From Ruegeria sp. AD91A (GTDB taxonomy: Bacteria; Pseudomonadota; Alphaproteobacteria; Rhodobacterales; Rhodobacteraceae), in the NCBI RefSeq assembly GCF_003443535.1, contig NZ_CP031946.1, forward strand, positions 2,979,001 through 3,043,000: DNA of 64,000 nt. The letters run 5' to 3'. Shown piece by piece: positions 1-8,806 of this stretch. The notes under the pieces are model-generated. The model was not told where the DNA came from, searched no databases, and saw nothing but the letters and a program-made list of their open reading frames with translations. A program made the translations under genes and the position numbers. The first letter of the stretch is position 1; the number at the start of each line of letters is the position of its first letter.

Positions 1-215
1 ATGCCCCAGCCACCCCAGTCACACCGATGTCGATCTGAAAACACGATCGCGGGATTGTTGGAACAGGACGCTACAAATCGGGAATAGACATCGTCTGACA
101 CCTTGCGATCCACGTGGATGACCACCGGGCATCCTGCTGCCGTCCAGTGGCGTGCGACCTGTTCGGCACGGTCCAGCGAGGTATGAACCAACATGACAAT
201 ACCCAGACCGCTCAT
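1..215 (-). CDS. Glycosyltransferase, GT14 (core-2/I-branching) type, partial
   Basis: Only the first 71 residues are present; the gene runs off the left edge. The protein opens MSGLGIVMLVHTSLDRAEQ and continues with a VVIHVDRKV stretch and RHRCDWGGWG, the pattern of the amino end of GT14-type N-acetylglucosaminyltransferases common in roseobacters. These enzymes transfer a sugar from a nucleotide sugar to a glycan acceptor, probably here for a surface polysaccharide. Its ATG overlaps the stop of the upstream GT2 gene by four bases (ATGA), so the two are very likely co-transcribed and translationally coupled. The acceptor and donor cannot be told from this fragment. Confidence 0.7.
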   Translation of the reverse strand, partial: MSGLGIVMLVHTSLDRAEQVARHWTAAGCPVVIHVDRKVSDDVYSRFVASCSNNPAIVFSDRHRCDWGGWG

Positions 216-1282
216 GCCCAGTTTCCTTTCGACATGAGGCCAAGGATCTCAAGCTGCCGCCAGTTGATATAGGCCTCGGACCACTCGCACCAGAAAACGG
301 GCTTGTCCTCAAGCTGTGTCGCATAGGCCCTGTATTCGCCGGAGCCGCGGTAATGCTGGCCACGCTCCAGTTCTTCGCGGGCTTTGTCGCCAAGAATATT
401 GATCAACTTGGCATGAAGCAGCGACCCGCTGGCCTTCTCGCCGCCCCATTCGTCATAAACCTGATTGAGCCCGCGCGGCAAAAGCGAATGGGTCGAGCTG
501 ACATAAACATAGCGCCGGTCCCATTTTACCAGCGGAATCTTGTTCAGCGCCGGTGCCTTGGAGGGGTTGTCCCGAAAGAACACACGCGCCCGTGGACCCC
601 CTTGTATCCAAAGATTTTTGTATTCGGGGTTCTTGGTAATCATATAGTTGCCGGGATCGAACCAGCGCGCAATTTCGAACGGGTTCTGACCTTCGGCATA
701 AGGTTCGGCGTCCACCGCCCCCTCAGGGTACATGTCGATCAGCATCGTGCCAAAACTGCGTACGGCACTGCCATCCAGCCAGTCGGTCAAAGCACGGATC
801 GGGCGAGTGTCGCAGAACGGATAGATGAAGAATTCATCCGGATCGACGCTCAGCACCCAATGTCCATGCGCATATTTGTGCAGCAGATAGTTTGACCAGT
901 CCAGACCATAGCTTGCGCGTTTGTAACTGGTTGTCGTCCGCCAGACCGAAACATCGGCCTGTTCTTTCAAAAACTCAAAACTGCCATCATCGCTGTCGTT
1001 GTCGACAAACAAAAAATGATTGATGCCCAGTTTGCGATAGTATTCGAGGAAGAAGGGCAGGCGAATTTTCTCGTTCCGAACAACGCTCATCAACAGGATA
1101 TCATCACGGCGGATTGCTTGTGTGTTGTTGCTGACCGGCCTGATTTCGCGGCGACGTTTGAGGCAACGCAGAATACGGCGCTTGCGCCGCAACCTCATCT
1201 TGTAAGACTCAAACAGGCTCACGTGTCTGCCCAACCTTTTTATGACGCGAGCTTTCCCCAAACCCGTCGCGACCGTTAACAC
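212..1282 (-). CDS. Glycosyltransferase family 2 protein (copy A)
   Basis: A 356-residue protein of the family-2 type that reads RNEKIRLPFFLEYYRKLG, then FLFVDNDSDDGS (residues 91-101) and DPDE (147-150), the usual donor-nucleotide and metal-binding region of GT-A enzymes. A conserved WIQGGPRARVFF block follows. The amino end is very basic (RLRRKRRILRCLKRRR), perhaps for contact with the inner membrane. It is a clear paralogue of the next gene upstream (1383-2426) over nearly its whole length, so a tandem duplication is likely. The start used is GTG at 1282 without a good Shine-Dalgarno site; ATG at 1198 is an alternative. It overlaps the following GT14 gene by four bases. Substrate unknown. 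Confidence 0.8.
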   Translation of the reverse strand: MLTVATGLGKARVIKRLGRHVSLFESYKMRLRRKRRILRCLKRRREIRPVSNNTQAIRRDDILLMSVVRNEKIRLPFFLEYYRKLGINHFLFVDNDSDDGSFEFLKEQADVSVWRTTTSYKRASYGLDWSNYLLHKYAHGHWVLSVDPDEFFIYPFCDTRPIRALTDWLDGSAVRSFGTMLIDMYPEGAVDAEPYAEGQNPFEIARWFDPGNYMITKNPEYKNLWIQGGPRARVFFRDNPSKAPALNKIPLVKWDRRYVYVSSTHSLLPRGLNQVYDEWGGEKASGSLLHAKLINILGDKAREELERGQHYRGSGEYRAYATQLEDKPVFWCEWSEAYINWRQLEILGLMSKGNWA

Positions 1283-1382
1283 GACATGGCGTTGCAGGTT
1301 TATGCCACTTTTGCATCTTCAGAGGCAACGACTTTAAAACCCGTAAATTGTAAACGTGCGGTTGATGCCCTTGTTTTCGTTT

Positions 1383-2426
1383 TCAATCCCAGCCTCCGCC
1401 ACTCATCAGACCCAACTGTTCCAGCTGGCTCCATCCGGTGAAGCGCACCGATTGCGAGGTCCACATATCCGGCTGGTTGATTATTCCATCGTAGTATGGC
1501 CCGAATTGGTCCGGATCATGAAAATGCTGGCGTCGCTGCTTTTCGGTATTGGATTTCTCGATAACGTCCGGCAGGAACTTCGTGTGCAGCAACACGCCCG
1601 ACGGGGCATCACCGCCCGGCCCATCATAGGTTTCGTTCAGATGGCGCGGCAGGGCGGAATGACAAGAGTTCACATAAGCATAGCGCCGCGACCAGCGCAT
1701 CAGCGGGATCTTGTTCAGCGTTGGGGATCTTTGCCGTGTCTGCGTAAAGAACATCCGTTCCCGCGCGCCGCCCTGCACCCAAAGATTGCCCATCGGGCTT
1801 TGCCGTTGCGTACGATACGGTCCTGAATCGAACCAGCACAGCAGATTTGTGGGGTCGGTGTCCGGGTCATAAGCATTGTCGCCCAAAGGACCCTGGGGAT
1901 AGAGGTCCAGCATCAGCGCCCCGAACCCGATCTGCCCGCGCCGGTCCAGCCAAGCTGTCAGGTCATGCAGGGACCGGGTGTCACAGTGGGCATAGACCAG
2001 CAGTTCATCCGCATCCACCATAAGGCACCAGTGGCGGTGGCCATAGCGCATCTGCAACCAGGTTAACCAGTCCAGGCCAAACCGCGATCCACGATAGCTG
2101 GTATGGGTTTTCCACACTGAGACATCCGGTTGATCCTGCAGATACTCGGACGATCCATCGTCACTGCCGTTGTCGACGATCAGAAAATGATCGACACCCA
2201 AAGCGCGATAGTGACGAAAGAACCACGGCAGGCGGATGATTTCATTGCGTAGGGTGACCAAAGCCAACACGTCACCGCCCTTGATCTCGGCCGTCCGATC
2301 CTTCTGGCAGGTCAATTGATGTCGGCTGCGCAGCGACCTCCAGAGCAGCCGCCGGCGTTTCCAGCGCAACCTGTACTGCCGTGCCCATCCGATCCGGGGA
2401 AGTGTCAAAGCAGTGCTGGATGTCAC
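1383..2426 (-). CDS. Glycosyltransferase family 2 protein (copy B)
   Basis: A paralogue of the neighbouring GT2 gene, about 347 residues from GTG at 2426. I chose this start because GAGG lies six bases before it and it sits just after the galE stop, whereas the first ATG (2474) would overlap galE by 41 bases and has no such site. It carries FLIVDNGSDDGS and DADE (residues 138-141), giving a more standard DxD-type motif than copy A, and shares LNKIPLM, WVQGG and the carboxyl-terminal QLEQLGLMSGGGW block. It probably adds a second sugar to the same glycan. It forms a leftward operon with galE, kdsB and cysQ. Confidence 0.8.
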   Translation of the reverse strand: MTSSTALTLPRIGWARQYRLRWKRRRLLWRSLRSRHQLTCQKDRTAEIKGGDVLALVTLRNEIIRLPWFFRHYRALGVDHFLIVDNGSDDGSSEYLQDQPDVSVWKTHTSYRGSRFGLDWLTWLQMRYGHRHWCLMVDADELLVYAHCDTRSLHDLTAWLDRRGQIGFGALMLDLYPQGPLGDNAYDPDTDPTNLLCWFDSGPYRTQRQSPMGNLWVQGGARERMFFTQTRQRSPTLNKIPLMRWSRRYAYVNSCHSALPRHLNETYDGPGGDAPSGVLLHTKFLPDVIEKSNTEKQRRQHFHDPDQFGPYYDGIINQPDMWTSQSVRFTGWSQLEQLGLMSGGGWD

Positions 2427-2433
2427 CGGGTCC

Positions 2434-3417
2434 TCATTTCTCGTAGTGGCCGTTCTGGTGCCAGCGCCAGGCATCTGCGACCATCGTACCTAACGTAGAT
2501 CTTTTGGGCTTCCATCCCAGTTCGTTTTCAGCCCGCACAGAGCCGGATACCAGCTTGGTGCAATCTCCTGCCCGTCGAGGGCCCACAGTATACGGCACGG
2601 AACGGTTGGTGACGGACTTGGATTGCTCGATCACCTCAAGGACGGAAAACCCGGACCCGGTGCCCAGATTGAAGACTCGGCTGTCTTTGCTCTGTTCCAG
2701 CCAGCCCAGCCCCAGAATATGTGCATCTACCAGGTCACAAACATGTACATAGTCGCGGATACATGTGCCGTCGGGCGTGTCGTAATCCGTCCCAAAGACG
2801 GTAAGACCTTCCCGCTTGCCGTCAATCGCGTCCAACATCAGCGGAATCAGATGGGTTTCGGGTCGGTGAAACTCGCCCACATCCCCTTCAGGATCAGCGC
2901 CTGCAACGTTGAAATAGCGGAAGATGACATGGCGCAGCCCATGAGCCGCCTCGAAATCCTTGAGGATATCTTCGATCGCGCGTTTCGATGCTCCGTAGGC
3001 GTTCAGGGGATACTGCGCCGTGGATTCATCGAGTACCACATTGTCATGCTCACCATATGTGGCACATGTGGAAGAAAACACGAAATCCAGACACCCGGCT
3101 GCAACCGCTGCTTCAATAAGCGTCAGCGAGCCTGTGACATTGTTCGACCAATACAGTCCGGGTTGACGCATGGCATCGCCAACCTGGCTGAGCGCCGCAA
3201 AATGCATCACTGCATCTGGTTTGTGTTTCGCGAAAACCTCATCCAGGCGGTCCCGATCCAAAAGGTCGCCCTGTTCAAAAGGGCCAAACTGTACCGCATC
3301 CTGCCAACCCGTGATCAGATTGTCGTAGGTCACAGGAAGATAGCCTGCCTGCGCAAGCGCCTTGCAGGCATGTGAGCCGATATACCCGGCACCACCGGTG
3401 ACAAGAATTGTCTTCAT
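2434..3417 (-). CDS. galE: UDP-glucose 4-epimerase
   Basis: Interconverts UDP-glucose and UDP-galactose in the cytoplasm, supplying UDP-galactose for glycan synthesis. The 327-residue protein has the Rossmann NAD-binding motif TGGAGYIGS (residues 7-15), the SSTCATYGE block with the catalytic serine/threonine (115-123), and the short-chain dehydrogenase YxxxK pair at Y141 and K145. Length is normal for bacterial GalE. It lies 70 bases downstream of kdsB and eight bases upstream of the GT2 start, which ties it to surface sugar synthesis rather than to galactose catabolism; no galK or galT is present here. Confidence 0.93.
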   Translation of the reverse strand: MKTILVTGGAGYIGSHACKALAQAGYLPVTYDNLITGWQDAVQFGPFEQGDLLDRDRLDEVFAKHKPDAVMHFAALSQVGDAMRQPGLYWSNNVTGSLTLIEAAVAAGCLDFVFSSTCATYGEHDNVVLDESTAQYPLNAYGASKRAIEDILKDFEAAHGLRHVIFRYFNVAGADPEGDVGEFHRPETHLIPLMLDAIDGKREGLTVFGTDYDTPDGTCIRDYVHVCDLVDAHILGLGWLEQSKDSRVFNLGTGSGFSVLEVIEQSKSVTNRSVPYTVGPRRAGDCTKLVSGSVRAENELGWKPKRSTLGTMVADAWRWHQNGHYEK

Positions 3418-3487
3418 GGCATATCCATCGGGGTTGGTTGAGGAACAGTTTCGGCAAGGGCGCCGTCAGAGTCATGGGGAAAAGACG

Positions 3488-4288
3488 TCACTCCAGCCCC
3501 ATGGCTGCCATCATCTCTTCGATTTTGGGCACGTCCTGCGGGTTGTTCAGTTCCCAGAACTGACGGCCCCTTGCCTCGACCTCGACGCACAGAACCTTGC
3601 GCCCGTTTTCCATGAACCTGAGCTGTTCCAGGCCTTCCAGCTGTTCCAGAGGGCCGATTGGCCAACCTGGATACGCCGCCAGTGCATCGGGCCGATAGGC
3701 GTAAACGCCGACATGGTGAAAAACGGGTGTCGCTGCATCACCGGTGTATGTCTGGGTCGTAAAGGGCACGACCTCTTTCGAGAAGTACATCGCACTGCGA
3801 TCGCGTCCGAATACTGCCGTCGTGCCACCCACACGGTCATGCTTCCGGTCGTTCAGAAGACTGTTCAACGCATTACCATCGCAGCGCAAAACAGGGGTCG
3901 CAACACCGGCATCCGGGGCCGCGCGCAGGTTGGACACCAGATCTTCGACAAACCAATGCGGTGTCAGCGGAGCGTCTCCTTGCAGGTTGACAATGATTTC
4001 ATACCCGCCGCCCAGAACCTCATGCGCTTCGGCGCATCGTTCGGTGCCGTTTTGACAGCTTTCCGAGGTCATCACGACCTCGGCCCCAAAGCCCTCGGAC
4101 ACTTCACGAATTCGGTCATCATCCGTCGCAACAACTACGCGATCGACACCAGAGACCGACTTGGCTGCACGCCAGGACCGTTCGATCAATGTCATGGAAT
4201 CGCCCTTCGCGCCGGTCAGAGGAACCAGAGGTTTGCCGGGATAGCGGGTCGAGGCGTAGCGGGCGGGGATGGCAATCAGAACAGACAT
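3488..4288 (-). CDS. kdsB: 3-deoxy-manno-octulosonate cytidylyltransferase
   Basis: Activates Kdo with CTP to CMP-Kdo, the donor for lipopolysaccharide inner core and for Kdo-bearing capsules. The 266-residue protein begins with the family signature IPARYASTRYPGKPL (residues 7-21) and contains the ATDDDRI segment and the NLQGDAP metal/nucleotide motif. Its ATG shares one base with the cysQ stop (TGATG), so it is probably read by coupled translation. The KpsM-like permease across the divergent promoter region makes a capsule-directed role plausible, but the single kdsB could equally serve lipopolysaccharide. Confidence 0.93.
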   Translation of the reverse strand: MSVLIAIPARYASTRYPGKPLVPLTGAKGDSMTLIERSWRAAKSVSGVDRVVVATDDDRIREVSEGFGAEVVMTSESCQNGTERCAEAHEVLGGGYEIIVNLQGDAPLTPHWFVEDLVSNLRAAPDAGVATPVLRCDGNALNSLLNDRKHDRVGGTTAVFGRDRSAMYFSKEVVPFTTQTYTGDAATPVFHHVGVYAYRPDALAAYPGWPIGPLEQLEGLEQLRFMENGRKVLCVEVEARGRQFWELNNPQDVPKIEEMMAAMGLE

Positions 4289-5085
4289 CAGGCTTCCTTC
4301 AGTTCAACACCCGGAGCGTAGGCAATAAAGAACGGATTTGCATAGCCATCTTTGCCATAAACCAACGGAGTATAGTCGTCAAAACGCACAACCCGGCCAC
4401 CGGCCCCGGCCAGTACTGCATGGCCCGCTGCCGTATCCCATTCCATCGTGCGTCCGACGCGCGGGTAAATATCCGCTTCGCCCGTGGCAACCAGACAGAA
4501 CTTGAGTGACGAACCCGCGCTTTTGCTGTCCTTCACATGATATTTGTTGATGTAGTCCTCGGTGGCCTGATCCCTGTGGGACTTTGACGCCACAACCAAC
4601 AGCCCTGAATTGTCCGGTTCAGAGACTGATATGGGCGTCAAAGGACCTGTTACGTTTTTGTCGAAAGCGCCTGTTTCCTCGACCGCACGGCCATCAGCCA
4701 GCGTGAAGAACATACGGCCCCGCGCCGGAGCATAGACGACACCCCGGGTCGGCACTCCGTTTTCGACAAGTGCGATGTTGACGGTAAAATCACCGCGACG
4801 GTTGATGAACTCCTTGGTGCCGTCCAGCGGGTCAACAATGAGAAAAGTGTCGCCTTTTTCAGAGTGCGAAGCGGCCTGTTCTTCGGTGACCAGAAGAATA
4901 TCCGGGAATGCCGCAAGCAACCCTGCCGAAATCAATGCGTCAGCAGCTTCGTCTGCCTCGGTCACAGGGCTGGAGTCGGATTTGACTTTGACATCGAAAT
5001 CATCCGCCTCGTAGATTTCCATGATCTTGTCGCCTGCCTCCAGCGCCAGTCGCCGGATGACGGGAATAAGCGCGTCGTAGGTCAC
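4288..5085 (-). CDS. cysQ: 3'(2'),5'-bisphosphate nucleotidase
   Basis: Dephosphorylates adenosine 3',5'-bisphosphate (PAP), the by-product of PAPS-dependent sulfation or sulfate reduction. The inositol-monophosphatase-fold motifs are all seen: VTEADEAAD, the EEQ metal ligand, DPLDGTKEFI, and the late EWDTAAGHAVL motif. I place the start at GTG 5085, with GGAG seven bases upstream, giving 265 residues, normal for CysQ; the longer frame adds a basic segment of 28 residues without homologous look. It is first in the kdsB-galE-glycosyltransferase operon. That position suggests a link to glycan sulfation, though general PAP clearing is equally possible. Confidence 0.9.
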   Translation of the reverse strand: MTYDALIPVIRRLALEAGDKIMEIYEADDFDVKVKSDSSPVTEADEAADALISAGLLAAFPDILLVTEEQAASHSEKGDTFLIVDPLDGTKEFINRRGDFTVNIALVENGVPTRGVVYAPARGRMFFTLADGRAVEETGAFDKNVTGPLTPISVSEPDNSGLLVVASKSHRDQATEDYINKYHVKDSKSAGSSLKFCLVATGEADIYPRVGRTMEWDTAAGHAVLAGAGGRVVRFDDYTPLVYGKDGYANPFFIAYAPGVELKEA

Positions 5086-5207
5086 AAAAAAGCTCCGTTC
5101 CTGTGGTTTGTTGATCCAAACTCGCGATCGACTTATGATGCGGCGGTTACGGAACGGCAAGATATTCATGCCAGTTTAGAGGCGACGAAGCAGAAAAGAC
5201 CCTTTGA

Positions 5208-6032
5208 ATGTTCTATTTCAAGCGTAACCAAACGCTGCTGGGCAGCGCTTTCACGACGGCTGAGCTGGTGTTCCATGCCACCGTACGAAAGGTGCGCTCG
5301 CAACATCCGAATGCGATCGTCGCCATTCTGATCAATGTCCTGCAACTTGTGGTGATGGGAACTACTTTCTACCTGCTCATGTCACTGATGGGCCGGGGCG
5401 GAATTCCAAAGATCAGGGGCGAATTTCTGCTGTATGTTCTGTCCGGCGTGTTCCCCTTCATGCTGCATATCCAGTCAATAGGTGCGATTTCAGGGGTGGG
5501 GTCCGCGAACAATCCGATGATGCTCCATTCACCTATGAATGTGATGGTGACGATCCTGTCTGCGGCGCTCGGTATTCTTTACAAGCAATTGCTGGCCATG
5601 TTTGTGATCCTGTTCATCTACAGCGTCGCGGTCGCCCCGATCGAGGTGCAGGATCCCGGCGGTGCATTCGCGATGCTGATATTGGCCTGGTTTACCGGAT
5701 GCGCCGTGGGTTTGGTGTTCATGGCAATGAAACCCTGGTTTCCGACAACCGTGGGAATGCTCACCAATATCTATCGCCGCCTGAACATGGTGTTTTCGGG
5801 AAAGATGTTCGTTGCAAACACACTGGGAGGCGGATTGTTGATGATGTTCGCCTGGAACCCGTTGTTTCATATTATCGACCAGTGTCGGGGCTTCATTTTC
5901 CGAAACTATTTTCCGCGAAACACAAGCTGGGAGTACGCATTGTGGGTTGGAATCGCCTTGCTGATGATCGGACTGATGGGTGAGTTTTTTACACGCCAGC
6001 ATGTTTCACAGAGCTGGAACGCGCGGCGCTAA
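5208..6032 (+). CDS. Capsular polysaccharide/O-antigen ABC export permease (KpsM-like)
   Basis: A 274-residue ABC-2 family permease with about six hydrophobic segments after a soluble amino end. The reading frame from MFYFKRNQTLLGSAF through LINVLQLVVMGTTFYLLM matches the roseobacter KpsM/Wzm-like permeases that carry lipid-linked polysaccharide across the inner membrane together with a KpsT-type ATPase. No ATPase gene lies in the window, so the partner must be elsewhere. It is transcribed away from the cysQ-kdsB operon across a 122-base shared promoter region, and its stop overlaps the alkB stop by three bases in convergent orientation. Shine-Dalgarno match is weak. Confidence 0.8.
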   Translation: MFYFKRNQTLLGSAFTTAELVFHATVRKVRSQHPNAIVAILINVLQLVVMGTTFYLLMSLMGRGGIPKIRGEFLLYVLSGVFPFMLHIQSIGAISGVGSANNPMMLHSPMNVMVTILSAALGILYKQLLAMFVILFIYSVAVAPIEVQDPGGAFAMLILAWFTGCAVGLVFMAMKPWFPTTVGMLTNIYRRLNMVFSGKMFVANTLGGGLLMMFAWNPLFHIIDQCRGFIFRNYFPRNTSWEYALWVGIALLMIGLMGEFFTRQHVSQSWNARR

Positions 6033-6631
6033 CGTGCGACCCGCAGCGTCAAGTTGATCCGTCCGCCTTTTGGCAACAGCCGGGATGACCCGTATCTGAT
6101 CCGGTCGACCCCGTGATAGGCCAGCCGTGCCGGGCCGCCCATGATCACCACGTCGCCCGAGCCCAGCCAGATCGACTCGGTTTTGCCGCCACGGGTCGTA
6201 TTGCCGATCCGGAACAGGGCGTCATCGCCTAAGGAAACCGACAGAACCGGCCAGGAAAAATCTGCTTCGTCCTTGTCCTGATGCAGGCCCATTTTGGCGC
6301 CTTCCCCATAGTAGTTGATCAAACAGCAATCCGGTGCGCGCTCGGTGCCGACCAGGTCACGCCAGATATCAAGAATTGCGAGGGGAATTTCAGGCCAGAC
6401 CCCGCCTTTCGGATGCTCGCCCTGATAGCGATAGCCCGCCTTGTCGGTCACCCATCCCAGATCCCCGGCCGAGGTCATTCGCACCGACATCTCTTTACCC
6501 GACGGCGTGACGGGTCGAAACAAGGGCGCAGCTTTCAGAATCGGTCGCAGGGCTGCGATCACCTGTGTCTGAGCGGCGGGATCAAGATAGCCTTTTCTGA
6601 TTTCGAACTCTCGCAAAATCACCCGCGTCAT
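6029..6631 (-). CDS. alkB: Alpha-ketoglutarate-dependent DNA/RNA dealkylase AlkB
   Basis: Removes methyl lesions such as 1-methyladenine and 3-methylcytosine by Fe(II)/2-oxoglutarate-dependent oxidation. The protein shows the double-stranded beta-helix signatures: LINYYGEGAKMGLHQDKDE with the HxD iron ligands, the later LAYHGVDRI histidine, and the SRLLPKGGRINLTLR segment with the two arginines that bind 2-oxoglutarate and substrate. I start at ATG 6631 (about 200 residues) because the longer frame uses TTG and adds eight residues only. It stands alone, convergent with the KpsM-like gene and divergent from dnaK; no ada gene is adjacent. Confidence 0.92.
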   Translation of the reverse strand: MTRVILREFEIRKGYLDPAAQTQVIAALRPILKAAPLFRPVTPSGKEMSVRMTSAGDLGWVTDKAGYRYQGEHPKGGVWPEIPLAILDIWRDLVGTERAPDCCLINYYGEGAKMGLHQDKDEADFSWPVLSVSLGDDALFRIGNTTRGGKTESIWLGSGDVVIMGGPARLAYHGVDRIRYGSSRLLPKGGRINLTLRVAR

Positions 6632-6705
6632 TCCGGAAACCCCAAACCTTTCCAATTCATTGCCAAAAAAGACATCAAATTCCCGAAAACCTGCGTTCTA
6701 CGGTG

Positions 6706-6735
6706 CTTGCAGGCCCCTTGTCTCGCCCTTATATA
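6706..6735 (+). promoter_or_regulatory. Candidate heat-shock (RpoH) promoter of dnaK
   Basis: CTTGCA at 6706-6711 followed after 16 bases by CTTATAT at 6728-6734 resembles the alphaproteobacterial sigma-32 pattern (CTTG near -35, CCTATAT-like -10). It lies about 110 bases before the dnaK ATG, in the divergent region with alkB. The match is by eye; a second CTTG at 6717 does not have correct spacing. Confidence 0.45.
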
Positions 6736-6843
6736 CGCCGGGACGCGCGATGGTAGTGCTGTCGCGCACATCAGATCGGGGGTGGGATGCCATAACGGGT
6801 CCGATCCTCGGGACATCGCCTTGAAGAGAAAGGGATTGCAAAA

Positions 6844-8751
6844 ATGGGAAAAGTAATCGGGATTGACCTCGGAACCACAAACTCCTGTGTGGCCATCATG
6901 GAAGGCTCGCAGCCAAAGGTCATCGAAAACGCCGAAGGGGCGCGGACCACGCCTTCGATCGTCGCCTTCACCGAAGATGAGCGACTGGTCGGTCAGCCTG
7001 CAAAACGTCAGGCGGTCACCAACCCCGACAACACGATCTTTGGCGTCAAGCGTCTGATCGGTCGTCGTGTGGATGATGCAGAAGTCCAGAAGGACAAGAA
7101 AATGGTGCCGTACGCCATCGTGGATGGCGGCAACGGTGACGCGTGGGTGGAAGCCCGCGGCGAAAAATACTCCCCAAGCCAGATTTCGGCCTTCACTCTG
7201 GGCAAGATGAAGGAAACCGCCGAGAGCTATCTGGGTGAAGAAGTCACGCAGGCGGTCATCACCGTTCCCGCGTATTTCAATGACGCCCAGCGTCAGGCCA
7301 CCAAAGACGCAGGCAAAATCGCCGGACTGGAAGTGCTGCGGATCATCAACGAACCGACAGCCGCCGCGCTGGCCTATGGTCTGGACAAAGAAGAAACCCA
7401 AACCATCGCGGTTTATGACCTTGGTGGTGGTACGTTCGACGTGACCATTCTGGAAATCGACGACGGGCTGTTCGAGGTCAAATCGACCAATGGCGACACC
7501 TTCCTGGGTGGTGAAGACTTTGACATGCGCATCGTCAACTACCTGGCGGATGAGTTCAAAAAGGAACACGGTGTCGATCTGTCCAGCGACAAGATGGCCC
7601 TGCAGCGTCTGAAAGAAGCCGCTGAAAAAGCCAAGATCGAACTGTCCTCGACCTCGCAGACCGAGATCAACCAGCCGTTCATCTCGATGGGCGCCAACGG
7701 TCAGCCGCTGCACATGGTCATGAAACTGACCCGTGCCAAGCTGGAATCGCTGGTCGGCGATCTGATCAAGAAGTCGATGAAACCCTGTCAGGCAGCATTG
7801 AAAGACGCCGGCCTGTCGGCGAGCGACATTGATGAGGTTGTTCTGGTCGGCGGGATGACCCGCATGCCCAAGGTGATCGAAGAGGTCACCAAATTCTTCG
7901 GTAAAGAGCCGCACAAGGGTGTGAACCCGGACGAAGTAGTTGCCATGGGCGCCGCCATTCAGGCCGGTGTTCTGCAGGGTGACGTCAAAGACGTGGTTCT
8001 GCTGGACGTAACCCCGCTTTCGCTGGGTATCGAGACGTTGGGCGGCGTGTTCACTCGTCTTATCGACCGCAACACCACGATCCCGACGAAAAAGTCTCAG
8101 GTCTTCTCGACCGCCGAGGACAACCAGAACGCTGTGACCATCCGCTGTTTCCAGGGTGAGCGCGAAATGGCTGCGGACAACAAGATCCTGGGTCAGTTCA
8201 ACCTTGAAGATATCCCGCCTGCACCGCGCGGCATGCCTCAGATCGAGGTGACTTTTGACATCGACGCCAATGGCATTGTCTCGGTTTCGGCCAAGGACAA
8301 AGGCACCGGTAAAGAGCAGAAGATCACCATCCAGGCATCAGGTGGTCTGTCGGACGAAGATATCGACAAGATGGTCAAGGACGCCGAAGAGAACGCGGAA
8401 GCCGACAAGGAACGCCGCGAGCTGATCGAGGCGAAGAACCAGGCGGAAAGCCTCATCCACTCGACCGAGAAGTCGATGGAAGAGCATGCCGACAAGGTCG
8501 ACCCGACCACGATCGAAGCCATCGAGCTGGCGATCGCCGCGCTGAAGGACGAGCTGGAAACCGAAAATGCCGACAAGATCAAGTCGGGTATCCAGAACGT
8601 CACCGAAGCAGCCATGAAGCTGGGCGAAGCCATCTATAAGGCGCAGGCCGAAGAAGGCGAAGAGGAACCTGCTGCCGCTGACGCCGCACCAGGTGACGAT
8701 GACATCGTCGACGCCGAGTTCGAAGATCTCGACGACAACAAGCGCGCCTGA
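6844..8751 (+). CDS. dnaK: Chaperone DnaK (Hsp70)
   Basis: ATP-driven Hsp70 chaperone that binds exposed hydrophobic peptides with DnaJ and GrpE as partners. The 635-residue protein opens with the phosphate-1 motif [13 protein letters not shown] and has the signatures [15 protein letters not shown] and [12 protein letters not shown], the substrate-binding domain from about residue 385, and an acidic disordered tail ending [18 protein letters not shown]. Length is typical. The promoter region carries a possible sigma-32 site. In most relatives dnaJ follows directly; here a methyltransferase gene stands between the two, and a 13-base perfect stem-loop follows the dnaK stop. Confidence 0.98.
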   Translation: MGKVIGIDLGTTNSCVAIMEGSQPKVIENAEGARTTPSIVAFTEDERLVGQPAKRQAVTNPDNTIFGVKRLIGRRVDDAEVQKDKKMVPYAIVDGGNGDAWVEARGEKYSPSQISAFTLGKMKETAESYLGEEVTQAVITVPAYFNDAQRQATKDAGKIAGLEVLRIINEPTAAALAYGLDKEETQTIAVYDLGGGTFDVTILEIDDGLFEVKSTNGDTFLGGEDFDMRIVNYLADEFKKEHGVDLSSDKMALQRLKEAAEKAKIELSSTSQTEINQPFISMGANGQPLHMVMKLTRAKLESLVGDLIKKSMKPCQAALKDAGLSASDIDEVVLVGGMTRMPKVIEEVTKFFGKEPHKGVNPDEVVAMGAAIQAGVLQGDVKDVVLLDVTPLSLGIETLGGVFTRLIDRNTTIPTKKSQVFSTAEDNQNAVTIRCFQGEREMAADNKILGQFNLEDIPPAPRGMPQIEVTFDIDANGIVSVSAKDKGTGKEQKITIQASGGLSDEDIDKMVKDAEENAEADKERRELIEAKNQAESLIHSTEKSMEEHADKVDPTTIEAIELAIAALKDELETENADKIKSGIQNVTEAAMKLGEAIYKAQAEEGEEEPAAADAAPGDDDIVDAEFEDLDDNKRA

Positions 8752-8764
8752 CCAGTTGCTCGGT

Positions 8765-8795
8765 TTCCGGCGGGCCCATTCAGGGCCCGCCGGAA
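8765..8795 (+). terminator. Strong stem-loop between dnaK and the FkbM-type gene
   Basis: A perfect 13-base-pair GC-rich inverted repeat (8765-8777 with 8783-8795, loop ATTCA) follows the dnaK stop by 13 bases. There is no T run after it, so it may be a partial terminator or an mRNA-end stabiliser that lowers read-through into the methyltransferase and dnaJ, rather than a full intrinsic terminator. Confidence 0.55.
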
Positions 8796-8806
8796 CGGTC
8801 TTCACC

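Noticed and set aside
6628..7914. Long minus-strand frame opposite dnaK
   Set aside because: It mirrors dnaK codons, has no family likeness and runs through the dnaK promoter; dnaK is certain.
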